Below, one piece after another: positions 1 to 8,740 of a DNA stretch of 64,000 bases; the stretch's first letter is position 1, and each line of letters begins with the position of its first letter. This DNA comes from Flavobacteriales bacterium UBA952 (GTDB lineage: Bacteria > Bacteroidota > Bacteroidia > Flavobacteriales_D > Crocinitomicaceae): NCBI GenBank assembly GCA_002293185.1, contig DBCS01000004.1:372001-436000 (forward strand). Reading direction: 5' to 3'. The position numbers and the translations under genes were made by a program. The notes under the pieces are model-generated. The model made no database searches and was not told the DNA's origin. It was given only the letters and a program-made list of their open reading frames with translations.

Positions 1-2
1 CA

Positions 3-1862
3 CCGTGTGAAGGTCCTGATTTAGCAAGCGAAGGGGTTTATTTACAGTACTCAATAGATAATGGATCAACTTGGGTAACCATGAATTACTGGAGTCCGAA
101 CGGCGGCTATGACTCCTACATGACCGCTTGGAATCAATATTGTGAGACCATTCCGCTAGCAGCTCAAACAGCCACAACAAAATTTCGTTGGACCCAACTC
201 GCAGTATCTGGTGCTGGTTTCGACCATTGGGGCCTCGACAATATCACCATATCAGCCACTATACCAAACTATACAATTACCTGGCTACACGACAACTACA
301 CCTACCCTACAGGTGTCTACACGGGCAACAACCCTACACCTGTATCGCCAACTGGTACGACGAGCTACATCGTCATGATGTCAGATAGCACGAATATCTG
401 TTATGATACAATCACGCTATTTATTTCTTATCCACAAATCGATAACATCCTAGAAAACGACCCAACCTGTGGTAGCAACAACGGTAGTTTAGTAGCAAGC
501 TCATCCGGTGGAGCAGGCGGCTACACCTACAGCATTGACGGAGGTTTGACATTTCAGCCTAGCGCCACTTTCACGGGTTTAAATGCCAATAACTATACTG
601 TTATTCTTGTTGATCAAAACAACTGCTCTGATACACTCCAAGCTGTATTAAGTGGTGTAGATTCCGTGGATATCAGCAATATGATAGTCACCACCACCAC
701 CTGTGGGCTCAACAACGGTATCATAGACCTTACCATTACTGGAGGGACGCCAGCATACCAGTATAGTCTAAACAACGGTTCTACTTTCTCAGCAAGTCCG
801 GTCTTTAACAACCTTGTGCCTGGTGCTTATCAAATTTATGTTGAAGATGCCAACGGTTGTTTTGACACAACAAGTGCTACCATATACCCTTCAACCAATC
901 CCCTTCTCGGACAAACCACAAGTACTTTAGAATTCTGTAGTTTGCAAGACGGCAGCATTACCACAAGCGCAACCTCGGGTGTGGGGCCCTACGTTTTTGT
1001 ATTGCACCAAGGAGCCTCCTTAGTGGCTACTAGTCCGAATGGTGCTTTCCCTAATTTACAATCCGGAAGCTATTGGGTCACAGTTATTGACCAAATCGGT
1101 TGTGCCGACAGCACTCAAATTATCGTAGACAGCATACCTGCTCCTGTTTCGCCAATGACGGATACCATTCTCTGTAACCTTACCTTACAAGTTTTCGGAG
1201 TCGTCTCCTACACAGGTAGTAATTGGTCTGCCAACACCAACGAAATTAACTTTAGCAACCCTAATGGTCCAAACCCACTAATTACAGCCGACACCGCTGG
1301 CATCTACTTGATTAATTTGCAAGATACCGTTTGTAGTTACAATCAAACTTTTAGCCTAACTTTTGTTGCCGATCCTTTCACTGCCGTAATCGATACCACA
1401 CTATGCATCGGAGAAACTGCGACTTTAGCTGCGGTTCAGCAACCGCAAAATGTGAGTTATCTCTGGAGTACCGGCGCTACAGAACCAACCATCCAGGTAA
1501 CTACCCCAGGAAACTACATTATTTCTACCACAAACATGTGCGGTACCATCATTGATACAGCCAGCGTTGAGTTCTATTTTTGCGATATCGAACTCCCAAA
1601 TGTATTTACACCCAACAACGATGGCAACAACGATTACTTTCAATTGATCTTCTACGGCGGCCTAAGTACCTTTGAATGTATGATCATTAACCGTTGGGGC
1701 AATACCATTCGAGAATTTGCAGATCCAGCATTCCAATGGGATGGCACCGACGAAAATGGAAATACTTTGGAAGAAGGCGTCTATTTTTATGTGGCACGAA
1801 CGGTTACGAACGGGGGCGATGAAATTGAAAAGCATGGGCTTGTTCATCTCGTTAGGGAATAG
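3..1862 (+). CDS. Large secreted adhesin-like protein with SprB repeats and T9SS type B sorting domain (5' end outside window)
   Basis: The frame is open to the left edge, so the first ATG at 81 is internal and the gene begins outside the window. The visible part starts with a reelin-like segment (LQYSIDNGSTW, then TKFRWTQL and HWGLDNITI). Three SprB-type repeats follow, each with a CGxNNG or C-x-x-x-D-G start, a GGxxxYxYS core and a YxVxVxDxxGC end. Next comes an Ig/PKD-like segment (SYLWSTGATEPTIQV). The C-terminus (LPNVFTPNNDGNND, INRWGN, WDGTDENG, GVYFY) is the gliding-motility type CTD that directs export through the type IX secretion system and stays attached at the surface. SprB repeats are known from Flavobacterium gliding adhesins; an adhesive role here is inference. 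The family is certain, the ligand unknown. Confidence 0.9.
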   Translation, partial: PCEGPDLASEGVYLQYSIDNGSTWVTMNYWSPNGGYDSYMTAWNQYCETIPLAAQTATTKFRWTQLAVSGAGFDHWGLDNITISATIPNYTITWLHDNYTYPTGVYTGNNPTPVSPTGTTSYIVMMSDSTNICYDTITLFISYPQIDNILENDPTCGSNNGSLVASSSGGAGGYTYSIDGGLTFQPSATFTGLNANNYTVILVDQNNCSDTLQAVLSGVDSVDISNMIVTTTTCGLNNGIIDLTITGGTPAYQYSLNNGSTFSASPVFNNLVPGAYQIYVEDANGCFDTTSATIYPSTNPLLGQTTSTLEFCSLQDGSITTSATSGVGPYVFVLHQGASLVATSPNGAFPNLQSGSYWVTVIDQIGCADSTQIIVDSIPAPVSPMTDTILCNLTLQVFGVVSYTGSNWSANTNEINFSNPNGPNPLITADTAGIYLINLQDTVCSYNQTFSLTFVADPFTAVIDTTLCIGETATLAAVQQPQNVSYLWSTGATEPTIQVTTPGNYIISTTNMCGTIIDTASVEFYFCDIELPNVFTPNNDGNNDYFQLIFYGGLSTFECMIINRWGNTIREFADPAFQWDGTDENGNTLEEGVYFYVARTVTNGGDEIEKHGLVHLVRE

Positions 1863-1872
1863 CAATATTTCC

Positions 1873-1880
1873 TATCTTTG
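1873..1880 (+). promoter_or_regulatory. -7 promoter box TATCTTTG for the capD-like gene
   Basis: This is an exact match to the Bacteroidota -7 box TAnnTTTG, with TTAG 17 bases upstream as a weak -33 element. It overlaps the TTG codon at 1878, the most upstream in-frame start. Transcription would begin near 1884, so the TTG cannot be the start and GTG 1884 is favoured. Confidence 0.6.
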
Positions 1881-1883
1881 TAT

Positions 1884-3761
1884 GTGCTTCAACTCAAAAA
1901 AAATACACCAAGATGGGTGATTGTCGTTCTCGACTTACTCATTCATCTTTTTGCACTATTTTTTGCCTATTTAATCCGCTTTGACCTCAAGGCGGATTTT
2001 TCATTAATTGCCAATGAATGGGCAATACTCTCCAAATCACTTTGGTTTTTTGTACTGATTAAGGTACTTATTTTTGCCGTTTTTCAGATCCATCAAGGAT
2101 TAGTTAGGCTAAGCTCTACATCGGATTTCAAAAGAATTTTTATTGCCGAACTGATCACCTCTCTTATTTTCATTCTCGGAAGTATGCTTCGCTTCTATAA
2201 GCTAGATGGATACTTTCTTTTTCCGAACTCTGTTTTACTCATGGAGTTTATTTTTAGTACGGCTTTTGTCATCTCCGGAAGATTTATTGTCAAGTTACTT
2301 TATTTGGAATACACCCGAGACAAAGGCAAAGAAGAAGCTATCCTTATTTTTGGCGCGGGTATATCAGGCCAACTTACCAAACGCCTGATTGAAAAGGATA
2401 CGGCCAACCTTCAGCACGTTGTTGGCTTCCTCGACGATGCTTCATCATTACATGGCAAACGCATTGAAGGCACGCGTGTCTACGCGCCTAATCTGCTGGA
2501 AAAATTACAGGCCAAGCATCAAATAAGCACACTGATCATTGCTGTGCAAAATTTAGAACGAAGTAAACTCAAAGAAATCTCCGAACAAGCCCTAGAGCTT
2601 GGCATACAAATCAAAAGGGTACCTGAGGCGAGGGCTTGGGTCAATGGCGCATTCAATGTAAGTAGTATCAAAAAAATTGACATTAATAGCCTCCTTGGGC
2701 GGCCAGTAATACAAGTTGAAAATCCAAAAATGGAAGCGCACTTTTTTAACAAAACCATATTGGTTACCGGAGCAGCCGGAAGCATTGGTAGCGGACTAGC
2801 TGCAGCCCTCATTGAGCAAAAAGCAACGCAACTTATCTTACTTGATCAGGCAGAATCTGCGCTATTTGAATTAGAACAGCGCTTCCAACAACTCGCAACC
2901 CATACAGAAATTACTTATGTCATTGGCGATATCTACGACAGTGCCCGCATGCAGTACCTCTTTGAAACATATAGACCGCACATGGTCTTTCATGCAGCAG
3001 CCTATAAACATGTTCCGCTTATGGAGGCCAATCCGGCTGAGGCGATTCGCAACAATATAGGCGGAACAAAAATTATTGCTGAACTATCCGCGCAATTTAA
3101 AGCCGAGCAATTCATCATGATCTCCACGGACAAAGCTGTTAACCCAACCAACGTAATGGGCGCCTCTAAGCGAATTGCCGAAATGTTAGTGACTGAACTA
3201 AACGAACAATACCATACCGCTTACATTACTACTCGTTTTGGCAATGTGCTCGGCTCCAATGGATCGGTTATTCCTGTTTTTGAAAAACAAATTGCCAATG
3301 GGGGGCCACTGACACTCACCGACGCAGAAATTACTAGATTTTTCATGACCATACCCGAAGCGTGTCAGTTGGTATTGGAAGCAGCCACAATGGGTCATGG
3401 AGGTGAAATATTTGTCTTTGATATGGGTGCACCTGTAAAAATCTTAGACCTCGCCAAAAAAATGATCCAACTCTCTGGATTGAAGCCCTACACCGACATA
3501 GATATTCAAATAACAGGTCTGAGACCCGGTGAAAAACGCTACGAAGAAGTACTTGCCAATGCGGAGAATACCATGCCAACCTATCACCCGCAAATATTAA
3601 TTGCCAACACAAGGCCTGTAGCCGCACCGCAACGTAAAATGATTGAAAACTTGCTTGCAACAGCTGCCAAACAAGACAACGAAGCCAGTGTGCGCATCAT
3701 GAAACAACTCGTGCCGGAATACATTTCTAATAACTCCTTATTTGAAAAACTTGACCAATGA
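1884..3761 (+). CDS. Membrane-bound nucleotide-sugar 4,6-dehydratase/epimerase, CapD/WbpM/FlaA1 family
   Basis: About 625 residues. The N-terminus carries four hydrophobic segments (from PRWVIVVLDLLIHLFALFFA). A first Rossmann-like domain follows (ILIFGAGISGQ, near residue 155). The catalytic short-chain dehydrogenase domain begins at LVTGAAGSIGSG near residue 295 and contains STDKAVNPTNVMGASKR, where the family has its TDK and threonine/lysine catalytic elements. Family members convert UDP-GlcNAc-type nucleotide sugars for capsule, O-antigen or glycoprotein glycan synthesis at the inner membrane; the exact substrate cannot be read here. Start: no ATG exists near the N-terminus. TTG 1878 lies inside the -7 box, so GTG 1884 is chosen, which leaves the usual short lead before NTPRW. 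The 3' end overlaps the next ATG by four bases (ATGA). Confidence 0.92.
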   Translation: MLQLKKNTPRWVIVVLDLLIHLFALFFAYLIRFDLKADFSLIANEWAILSKSLWFFVLIKVLIFAVFQIHQGLVRLSSTSDFKRIFIAELITSLIFILGSMLRFYKLDGYFLFPNSVLLMEFIFSTAFVISGRFIVKLLYLEYTRDKGKEEAILIFGAGISGQLTKRLIEKDTANLQHVVGFLDDASSLHGKRIEGTRVYAPNLLEKLQAKHQISTLIIAVQNLERSKLKEISEQALELGIQIKRVPEARAWVNGAFNVSSIKKIDINSLLGRPVIQVENPKMEAHFFNKTILVTGAAGSIGSGLAAALIEQKATQLILLDQAESALFELEQRFQQLATHTEITYVIGDIYDSARMQYLFETYRPHMVFHAAAYKHVPLMEANPAEAIRNNIGGTKIIAELSAQFKAEQFIMISTDKAVNPTNVMGASKRIAEMLVTELNEQYHTAYITTRFGNVLGSNGSVIPVFEKQIANGGPLTLTDAEITRFFMTIPEACQLVLEAATMGHGGEIFVFDMGAPVKILDLAKKMIQLSGLKPYTDIDIQITGLRPGEKRYEEVLANAENTMPTYHPQILIANTRPVAAPQRKMIENLLATAAKQDNEASVRIMKQLVPEYISNNSLFEKLDQ

Positions 3762-3871
3762 TTGAGCCTGCAAAAATACAAGTACGACTCACCGACATCG
3801 ATATCCTAGGTCACGTAAATAACGCGATCTATCTCAGTTATTTTGAGATATCACTCAAAATTAAGTCACTT
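3758..3871 (+). pseudogene. 5' remnant of an acyl-CoA thioesterase (hotdog, 4HBT type) fused in frame to the MORN gene
   Basis: The 30 residues from ATG 3758 read as the start of a hotdog thioesterase: VRLTDIDILGHVNNAIYLSYFE matches the family pattern R-x-x-D-x-D-x-x-G-H-V-N-N-x-x-Y-L-x-Y-F-E, including the catalytic-type Asp. The match stops there. After a short stretch (ISLKIKSL) the frame enters a signal peptide and an unrelated MORN protein, and no other frame continues the thioesterase. The ATG overlaps the capD stop as ATGA, so the lost gene was translationally coupled to capD. A deletion that joined the head of the thioesterase to the MORN gene is the simplest explanation. Confidence 0.75.
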
Positions 3872-4792
3872 ATGGCCACGCTTAAAAACATACTTTCGCT
3901 CCTATTCCTTCTTTCAATTTGTGAATTATCCTTGGCTCAAGTTCCGGAAGTATGTAAGTCAACTCGGCAGCCATGCCCCAGAACCAATAGTAAGTTTTGT
4001 CATGAACATATTGCTTTTGACGAAGACCACAACCTGTATTTATTGCGCAAAGATTTTGCAACCCCTTACACAGGTACTTGCATCAGTTGCTACCCAAGTT
4101 TAGTCGTAGAAGAAAAATTGAATTTTGTCAACGGTAAAAGACAAGGGACGGATACCTCTTTTTACAGAAGTGGTTGTATTCAATCGATCCAAAGCTACCA
4201 AATTGGTTTAGAGAATGGCGCAACCTATATTTATTATGATTCTAGTAACAGAGTTCAATTTGAAATTTGGTACCAAAATGGGCAACTTCATGGCCCATCC
4301 ATACAATGGAGCGCCAAAGCGCTTGCAGACACCCTCATGTATAAGCATTATAAAAATGGAAAGCTCGACGGACCACAACGGAGTTATTTCCCAAATGGAA
4401 AAATAAGAAAAAGTAGTGTATACACAGACGGCTTCAGTGATGGGCCACAAATTACCTACAACGAGGTCGGTCAGAAAGAAAGTGAAATTCAATTCAAAGT
4501 AGGTAAAAAAACCGGCACCTGGACTTACTACTTCGACAGTGGTAAAATTGCTCGAAGTGAGAATTGGCGAGAGGGTAAAAAAAATGGCGTCTTCGTGAGC
4601 TATAACGAACTTGGTCAGGTCTTGAGTACGGAGAAATACAATGCGGATCTTCCGGTCGGTTTACACCAGACTTTTTACGCAGATGGCAAACTCAATTACA
4701 GCTGTTCATACTCCAACAAAGGAGAAAAATTAGAGGAGTACGTTATTGATCAATATGGCGTCAAAAAACAATTGTTCCCAATAATTGACTAG
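3872..4792 (+). CDS. Exported MORN-repeat protein (YwqK-like)
   Basis: About 306 residues from ATG 3872. A signal peptide (MATLKNILSLLFLLS...LSLAQ) is followed by a small Cys-containing segment and then by MORN_2-type repeats, seen as recurring YxxGxxxGxxxxY units such as NGQLHGPSIQW, NGKLDGPQRSYFPNGK, VGKKTGTWTYYFDSGK and EGKKNGVFVSYNELGQ. Such proteins are common in Bacteroidota. Their function is unknown, although databases often name them toxin-antitoxin YwqK family antitoxins without evidence that they are. The frame stays open upstream to 3758, but starting there would bury the signal peptide behind 38 residues of thioesterase remnant, so 3872 is preferred. Convergent with the next gene, with three bases between stops. 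Confidence 0.8.
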   Translation: MATLKNILSLLFLLSICELSLAQVPEVCKSTRQPCPRTNSKFCHEHIAFDEDHNLYLLRKDFATPYTGTCISCYPSLVVEEKLNFVNGKRQGTDTSFYRSGCIQSIQSYQIGLENGATYIYYDSSNRVQFEIWYQNGQLHGPSIQWSAKALADTLMYKHYKNGKLDGPQRSYFPNGKIRKSSVYTDGFSDGPQITYNEVGQKESEIQFKVGKKTGTWTYYFDSGKIARSENWREGKKNGVFVSYNELGQVLSTEKYNADLPVGLHQTFYADGKLNYSCSYSNKGEKLEEYVIDQYGVKKQLFPIID

Positions 4793-4795
4793 GTC

Positions 4796-5536
4796 TTAAA
4801 TCCAACCCAATATTAAGGCTAAGCCCATCATGAGTAGACCTATCCCAACAATGGTGGACATTTTTCCATGATTCATTTTTTGAATGTATCGTCTTCCTAT
4901 GATGGTTCCGAGCAGCGCCGCAGGCACCCCAATAAAATAGAGGTAGGTCGGGTAAAAGTTATTGAACCAATTTCCAGAAAAATAAACACCAACCCGAGTT
5001 AGATCTACAAACAAAGAAATCAAAGCTGTCGTTGCAACAAACACCAAGGGTTCTAACTTTAACCGAGATAAAAATAAGGCTCGAAGCGCACCTTGATGCC
5101 CTGAAAACCCTCCAAAAAAGCCACTCAAACCTCCGCCAATACGCATGGCCCACCTTCCTTGAATTGGCAATTTCCAGTTGAATAATTCCAAAAGTGCAAA
5201 AATCATAAATAGGAACCCAAATAAAGGTTTTAGCTGATTTCCAATGGAATCTTTTAAGATATTTAAAAGGTAGGCTCCAATAAATGCGAAAAGTAAGGCT
5301 GGTATTCCAAAATTTCTAAATAAATGCCAATCGACAGACTTTACAGTAAGTGTGACTTTTAAAATATTATTGAAAAGATGTACGATACCCGCCATCAAGA
5401 CAGCTATGGGTGCATCGAAATAGATCATAAATACAGGGACCAGTATGGTATTGAGGCCAAAACCGGTATAAAAAGTAAGTAGGGCACCCAAAAATGGTCC
5501 AAGAAAAGCCAGTAAGAAAAGCTGTGTGAATTCCAC
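4796..5536 (-). CDS. TauE/SafE family membrane permease
   Basis: About 246 residues, almost entirely hydrophobic, with the GFGLNTILVPVFMIYF and GGLSGFFGGFSGHQGALRALFL segments typical of TSUP (TauE/SafE) transporters. These move organosulfur compounds or sulfite across the inner membrane; the substrate cannot be told. The frame is open to 5632, but that part is antisense to the threonine aldolase start and carries no transporter sequence. GTG 5536 (VEFTQLFLLAFLGPF) is chosen because a -7 box lies 18 bases before it. Transcribed divergently from the threonine aldolase gene. Confidence 0.85.
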   Translation of the reverse strand: MEFTQLFLLAFLGPFLGALLTFYTGFGLNTILVPVFMIYFDAPIAVLMAGIVHLFNNILKVTLTVKSVDWHLFRNFGIPALLFAFIGAYLLNILKDSIGNQLKPLFGFLFMIFALLELFNWKLPIQGRWAMRIGGGLSGFFGGFSGHQGALRALFLSRLKLEPLVFVATTALISLFVDLTRVGVYFSGNWFNNFYPTYLYFIGVPAALLGTIIGRRYIQKMNHGKMSTIVGIGLLMMGLALILGWI

Positions 5537-5545
5537 CTGTTCTCG

Positions 5546-5553
5546 TATTTTTG
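5546..5553 (+). promoter_or_regulatory. -7 box TATTTTTG for threonine aldolase
   Basis: Exact TAnnTTTG match, 14 bases before ATG 5568, with GTG in place of TTG 19 bases upstream. It faces the oppositely oriented box at 5555-5562 with one base between them. Confidence 0.65.
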
Positions 5554-5554
5554 T

Positions 5555-5562
5555 CAAAAGTA
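5555..5562 (-). promoter_or_regulatory. -7 box TACTTTTG for the TauE-like gene
   Basis: Exact TAnnTTTG match on the minus strand, 18 bases before GTG 5536, with CTG 19 bases upstream in the -33 place. One base separates it from the forward box at 5546-5553, so RNA polymerase cannot occupy both promoters at once. Confidence 0.6.
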
Positions 5563-5567
5563 AGCAA

Positions 5568-6584
5568 ATGATTGATTTACGCAGTGATACCGTTACCCTA
5601 CCCTCAGCCGAGATGCGCTCCGCTATGGCCAATGCCCCTGTCGGAGACGACGTTTTTAAAGAGGATCCTACTGTTATGGCTTTGGAGGCTTATGCCGCTC
5701 AGCTTTTTGGAAAAGAGGCTGCACTTTTTTGTAGCTCAGGAACACAAACCAATCAGATTGCGATAAACGTACATGTACAACCCGGAGCAGAAGTCATTTG
5801 CCACGAAGAAAGCCATATTTACAAATACGAAGGTGGAGGTATTGCCAAAAACTCTGGTGCATCAGTGCGTCTACTACCCGGAGACCGCGGCAGAATCACT
5901 GCAGATAGCATTTCAAAATGGATCAATCCGGCCAATGACATACACTTTCCACTTACCCAGCTCGTTTCTCTTGAAGACACAGCAAACCGAGGTGGAGGCG
6001 CCGTATACGACCTTCAAGAAATCGACAAAATTAGCATGCTTTGTAAGCGTACGGGGCTTCCGCTACATTTAGATGGTGCGCGGGTATTCAACGCCTTAGC
6101 GGTTCACCAAGTCGAGGCCGCAATTTATGGGGCTTATTTTGATTCCATTTCTATTTGTTTATCTAAAGGCTTGGGCGCACCCGTTGGTTCTTTATTACTT
6201 GGAAGTTCTGCATTTATCGAAAAAGCAAGACGCGTCAGAAAAGTAATGGGCGGTGGCATGCGCCAGGCTGGAATTATTGCCGCAGGTGGCCTTTATGCCC
6301 TGCAAAATAATGTTCAACGAATCGAGCAAGACCACCAAAACGCGAAGCTTTTAGAAGCTGCACTGCTCAAGTGTTCGTGGATTCGGGATGTGTTGCCTGT
6401 TCAAACAAATATTGTGGTGGCTATGCTGAAACAGGCAGAAAAACGAGATGAATTGATCGAATTCTTGAAACTAAAAGGCATTCTGTGTATGGCTTTTGGC
6501 CCCGGCATGATCCGAATGGTTACCCATCTAGACACAAGCACTGAAGACTGCACTTTTTGTGCAGAAACCCTCGAAAAAATGTAA
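5568..6584 (+). CDS. ltaE: Low-specificity L-threonine aldolase
   Basis: 338 residues; a PLP enzyme (fold type I) that cleaves L-threonine or allo-threonine to glycine and acetaldehyde in the cytoplasm. The N-terminus MIDLRSDTVT is the family's signature start, so ATG 5568 is chosen over the upstream in-frame GTG 5526, which would add codons antisense to the permease and across both promoters. Other landmarks are GDDVFKEDPT, GTQTNQIA, HEESHIYKYEGGG, the LHLDGAR aspartate that contacts the PLP ring, and SKGLGAPVGS with Lys200 as the Schiff-base lysine. Length is normal. A divergent promoter shared with the TauE-like gene precedes it. Confidence 0.95.
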   Translation: MIDLRSDTVTLPSAEMRSAMANAPVGDDVFKEDPTVMALEAYAAQLFGKEAALFCSSGTQTNQIAINVHVQPGAEVICHEESHIYKYEGGGIAKNSGASVRLLPGDRGRITADSISKWINPANDIHFPLTQLVSLEDTANRGGGAVYDLQEIDKISMLCKRTGLPLHLDGARVFNALAVHQVEAAIYGAYFDSISICLSKGLGAPVGSLLLGSSAFIEKARRVRKVMGGGMRQAGIIAAGGLYALQNNVQRIEQDHQNAKLLEAALLKCSWIRDVLPVQTNIVVAMLKQAEKRDELIEFLKLKGILCMAFGPGMIRMVTHLDTSTEDCTFCAETLEKM

Positions 6585-6615
6585 CTTTTTGGCAGCAGCT
6601 CGTTAAACGCAAATA

Positions 6616-8652
6616 ATGAGATTCGTTACCATCTTTTGTTTAATCCTTAACTTTGGTATGCCACTATTTGCACTGGGCCAAACGAGTCCTTGCAGTACCT
6701 CAGACAAAAAAATAAACAAGGCCATAGAAGATGCTTTTGCTAACGCAACCTTCGAACTACAGGTTCAAGAATTGGCAAAAGTAGTGGGTAAATACCCGCA
6801 AAACGTTCAGGCTTATTTTTATTTAGGACAACTTCATTACCAAAGAGGCATGGCGCTTATCAAAGTAAACAACACCACAGCAGAAGGAGAAAAACTCTTA
6901 CAAAAGGCGCTTGTTTTTTATCGAGCCAGCATCCAAAAGTGCCCAAGTCATCATTCTGATGCCTACTACTACACCGCTCGTATACTTTATAGTTATAGTG
7001 AAAAAGATGCTGCGCTTAGCTACTTGGAATCATTTATGCAATTTGATTCTTTGTATCCCGGCGAGCAAGCAAGTAACTATTATAAATTCAAAGAAGAAAT
7101 AAAGCCGGTGTATTTTGAACTTCGCTTTCCTATTAATGCCAAAGAAAACCCTGTTCCGTTCAACGTCAAAAAGGTAGAAGGAGTAAGCACCTTTCAAGAT
7201 GAATACTTTCCGATGCTCAGCCCAGATAATAGCCAGCTATTTTTTGCCCGAAAGGTTGATAAAACCAATCTTGGCGATATATCCGGTTATATTCAAGAGG
7301 AATTTACTACAGCAGCACATATCAGTGGGCCTCAGTACGAGACAGGCCGAGCACTTCCCAAACCATTTAACGACGGTCAATTTACAAACTATGGTTCGGC
7401 GAGTTTGTCTGCCGATAATCGAGAGCTGATTATGTGCGCTTGCAAGGCGGAATTGATTTACAATAAAAATTACTTGAATTGCGATCTTTATTCGAGCCGG
7501 CTCAAACTCAAGGCAGGTAGTACAGATCAATATGAATGGAGCACACTCACGAACTTAGGTCCTAACATCAATACAAAAGATGGCTGGGAAGCGCAACCCT
7601 CGCTCTCTGCCGATGGCAAAATATTGTATTTTACCACCATCAGAAAAGAAAGCCAAGACAACGATATTTATTTCAGTGAGAAACAAAAAGATGGAAATTG
7701 GGGGCCGGCTCAATCTTTTAGCATCGTCAACACCAGCGGTAAGGACAAAAGTCCTTTTTTTCACCAAGACGGAGAAACGTTTTATTTCGTGTCTGAGAGC
7801 AGCAGACAAAGGCCAGGAATGGGCGGTCTTGACATCTTTATGATGCGAAAAACGGAAACTGGCTGGGGGCCTATTCAAAATATTGGTTATCCTATCAATA
7901 CATCCAATGATGAACTTGGACTATTTGTTTCTACAGACGGAAAGCAAGCTTATTTTTCAAGTTTACAGGCGGGTAATTGGGATATTTTTAGTTTTGAACT
8001 GCACCAGGCTGCACGACCAAAAGAAACGCGCATCTTGAGTGGTAAACTCGAAGATCACAATGGAAAGGTAATTACCGGTGCCCAAATAAGCATTCGCTAC
8101 GAAAACGACACGGTGAGCACAGTTAATACACTTAGCAATGACGACGGGTCCTACGCACTTGCTGTTCAAGTTGATCAAAAAATAAGCTTAGAAGTAACTA
8201 AAGAAAATTTTAGCTTTCAGGCCGTTGTACTCGATACGCATTCTTTAAAAGCCCAAACACTTAAAATTGAAGCCCCAGATTTAAAAATCGACACCTTACA
8301 AGAAGGCAGCGCCTATGCGATCGAAGCCATTGTGTTTGATACAGACGATGCACAGCTGAGTGCAGATGCACAATTACTTCTCAAAGGCTTTGCCGAATAC
8401 TTGAAAAAACAAGACCACTTAACCATACAAATCAACGGGCACACAGATAACATTGGCGACGCCCAGCGAAATCTTCTACTCTCAGAAAAACGCGCAGCGG
8501 CAGTAGCGCAATACCTGATCTTTTTGGGGGTTAAAGAAGCACAAATTCAGCACAAAGGTTTTGGAGAAACCCAACCTAGGGTAGCAAACGACACTGATAT
8601 GAATCGGGCACTCAATAGAAGGACCGAATTTGAGATATTGGCTATAAATTGA
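6616..8652 (+). CDS. PorE-like periplasmic OmpA-family protein (TPR, propeller, regulatory domain, OmpA)
   Basis: 678 residues with signal peptide MRFVTIFCLILNFGMPLFALG. Domains in order: TPR helices (about 30-170, including AYFYLGQLHYQRG and SDAYYYTARILYS); a WD40-like PD40 propeller (about 195-460; FPMLSPDNSQLFFAR, QPSLSADGKILYFTT, LFVSTDGKQAYFSS); a carboxypeptidase-regulatory fold (about 475-555; SGKLEDHNGKVITGAQ); and an OmpA peptidoglycan-binding domain (about 565-675; INGHTDNIGDAQRN, LSEKRAAAVAQYL, NRRTEFEI). This order is that described for PorE of Porphyromonas, which anchors the type IX machinery to peptidoglycan. Bacteroidota carry many paralogues with this layout, so orthology is not shown. 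A bidirectional terminator follows. Confidence 0.85.
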   Translation: MRFVTIFCLILNFGMPLFALGQTSPCSTSDKKINKAIEDAFANATFELQVQELAKVVGKYPQNVQAYFYLGQLHYQRGMALIKVNNTTAEGEKLLQKALVFYRASIQKCPSHHSDAYYYTARILYSYSEKDAALSYLESFMQFDSLYPGEQASNYYKFKEEIKPVYFELRFPINAKENPVPFNVKKVEGVSTFQDEYFPMLSPDNSQLFFARKVDKTNLGDISGYIQEEFTTAAHISGPQYETGRALPKPFNDGQFTNYGSASLSADNRELIMCACKAELIYNKNYLNCDLYSSRLKLKAGSTDQYEWSTLTNLGPNINTKDGWEAQPSLSADGKILYFTTIRKESQDNDIYFSEKQKDGNWGPAQSFSIVNTSGKDKSPFFHQDGETFYFVSESSRQRPGMGGLDIFMMRKTETGWGPIQNIGYPINTSNDELGLFVSTDGKQAYFSSLQAGNWDIFSFELHQAARPKETRILSGKLEDHNGKVITGAQISIRYENDTVSTVNTLSNDDGSYALAVQVDQKISLEVTKENFSFQAVVLDTHSLKAQTLKIEAPDLKIDTLQEGSAYAIEAIVFDTDDAQLSADAQLLLKGFAEYLKKQDHLTIQINGHTDNIGDAQRNLLLSEKRAAAVAQYLIFLGVKEAQIQHKGFGETQPRVANDTDMNRALNRRTEFEILAIN

Positions 8653-8700
8653 GATAAACAACATCTCTAGGTACGAAAAACCTAGATTTCAGGGCAAAAA

Positions 8701-8722
8701 AAAAGGAGCAAAAGCTCCTTTT
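8701..8722. terminator. Bidirectional intrinsic terminator
   Basis: A perfect hairpin: AAAAGGAGC, loop AAAA, GCTCCTTTT. It has A runs on one side and T runs on the other, and sits between the convergent OmpA-family gene and rplS, so it can serve both. A second small inverted repeat (TCTAGG/CCTAGA, 8666-8686) lies just upstream without a T run. Confidence 0.85.
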
Positions 8723-8740
8723 CAAATATGGTTGAGAATT

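Noticed and set aside
5526..5567. Upstream GTG start for threonine aldolase
   Set aside because: It would translate across both promoters and the antisense of the permease start. MIDLRSDTVT is the canonical N-terminus.
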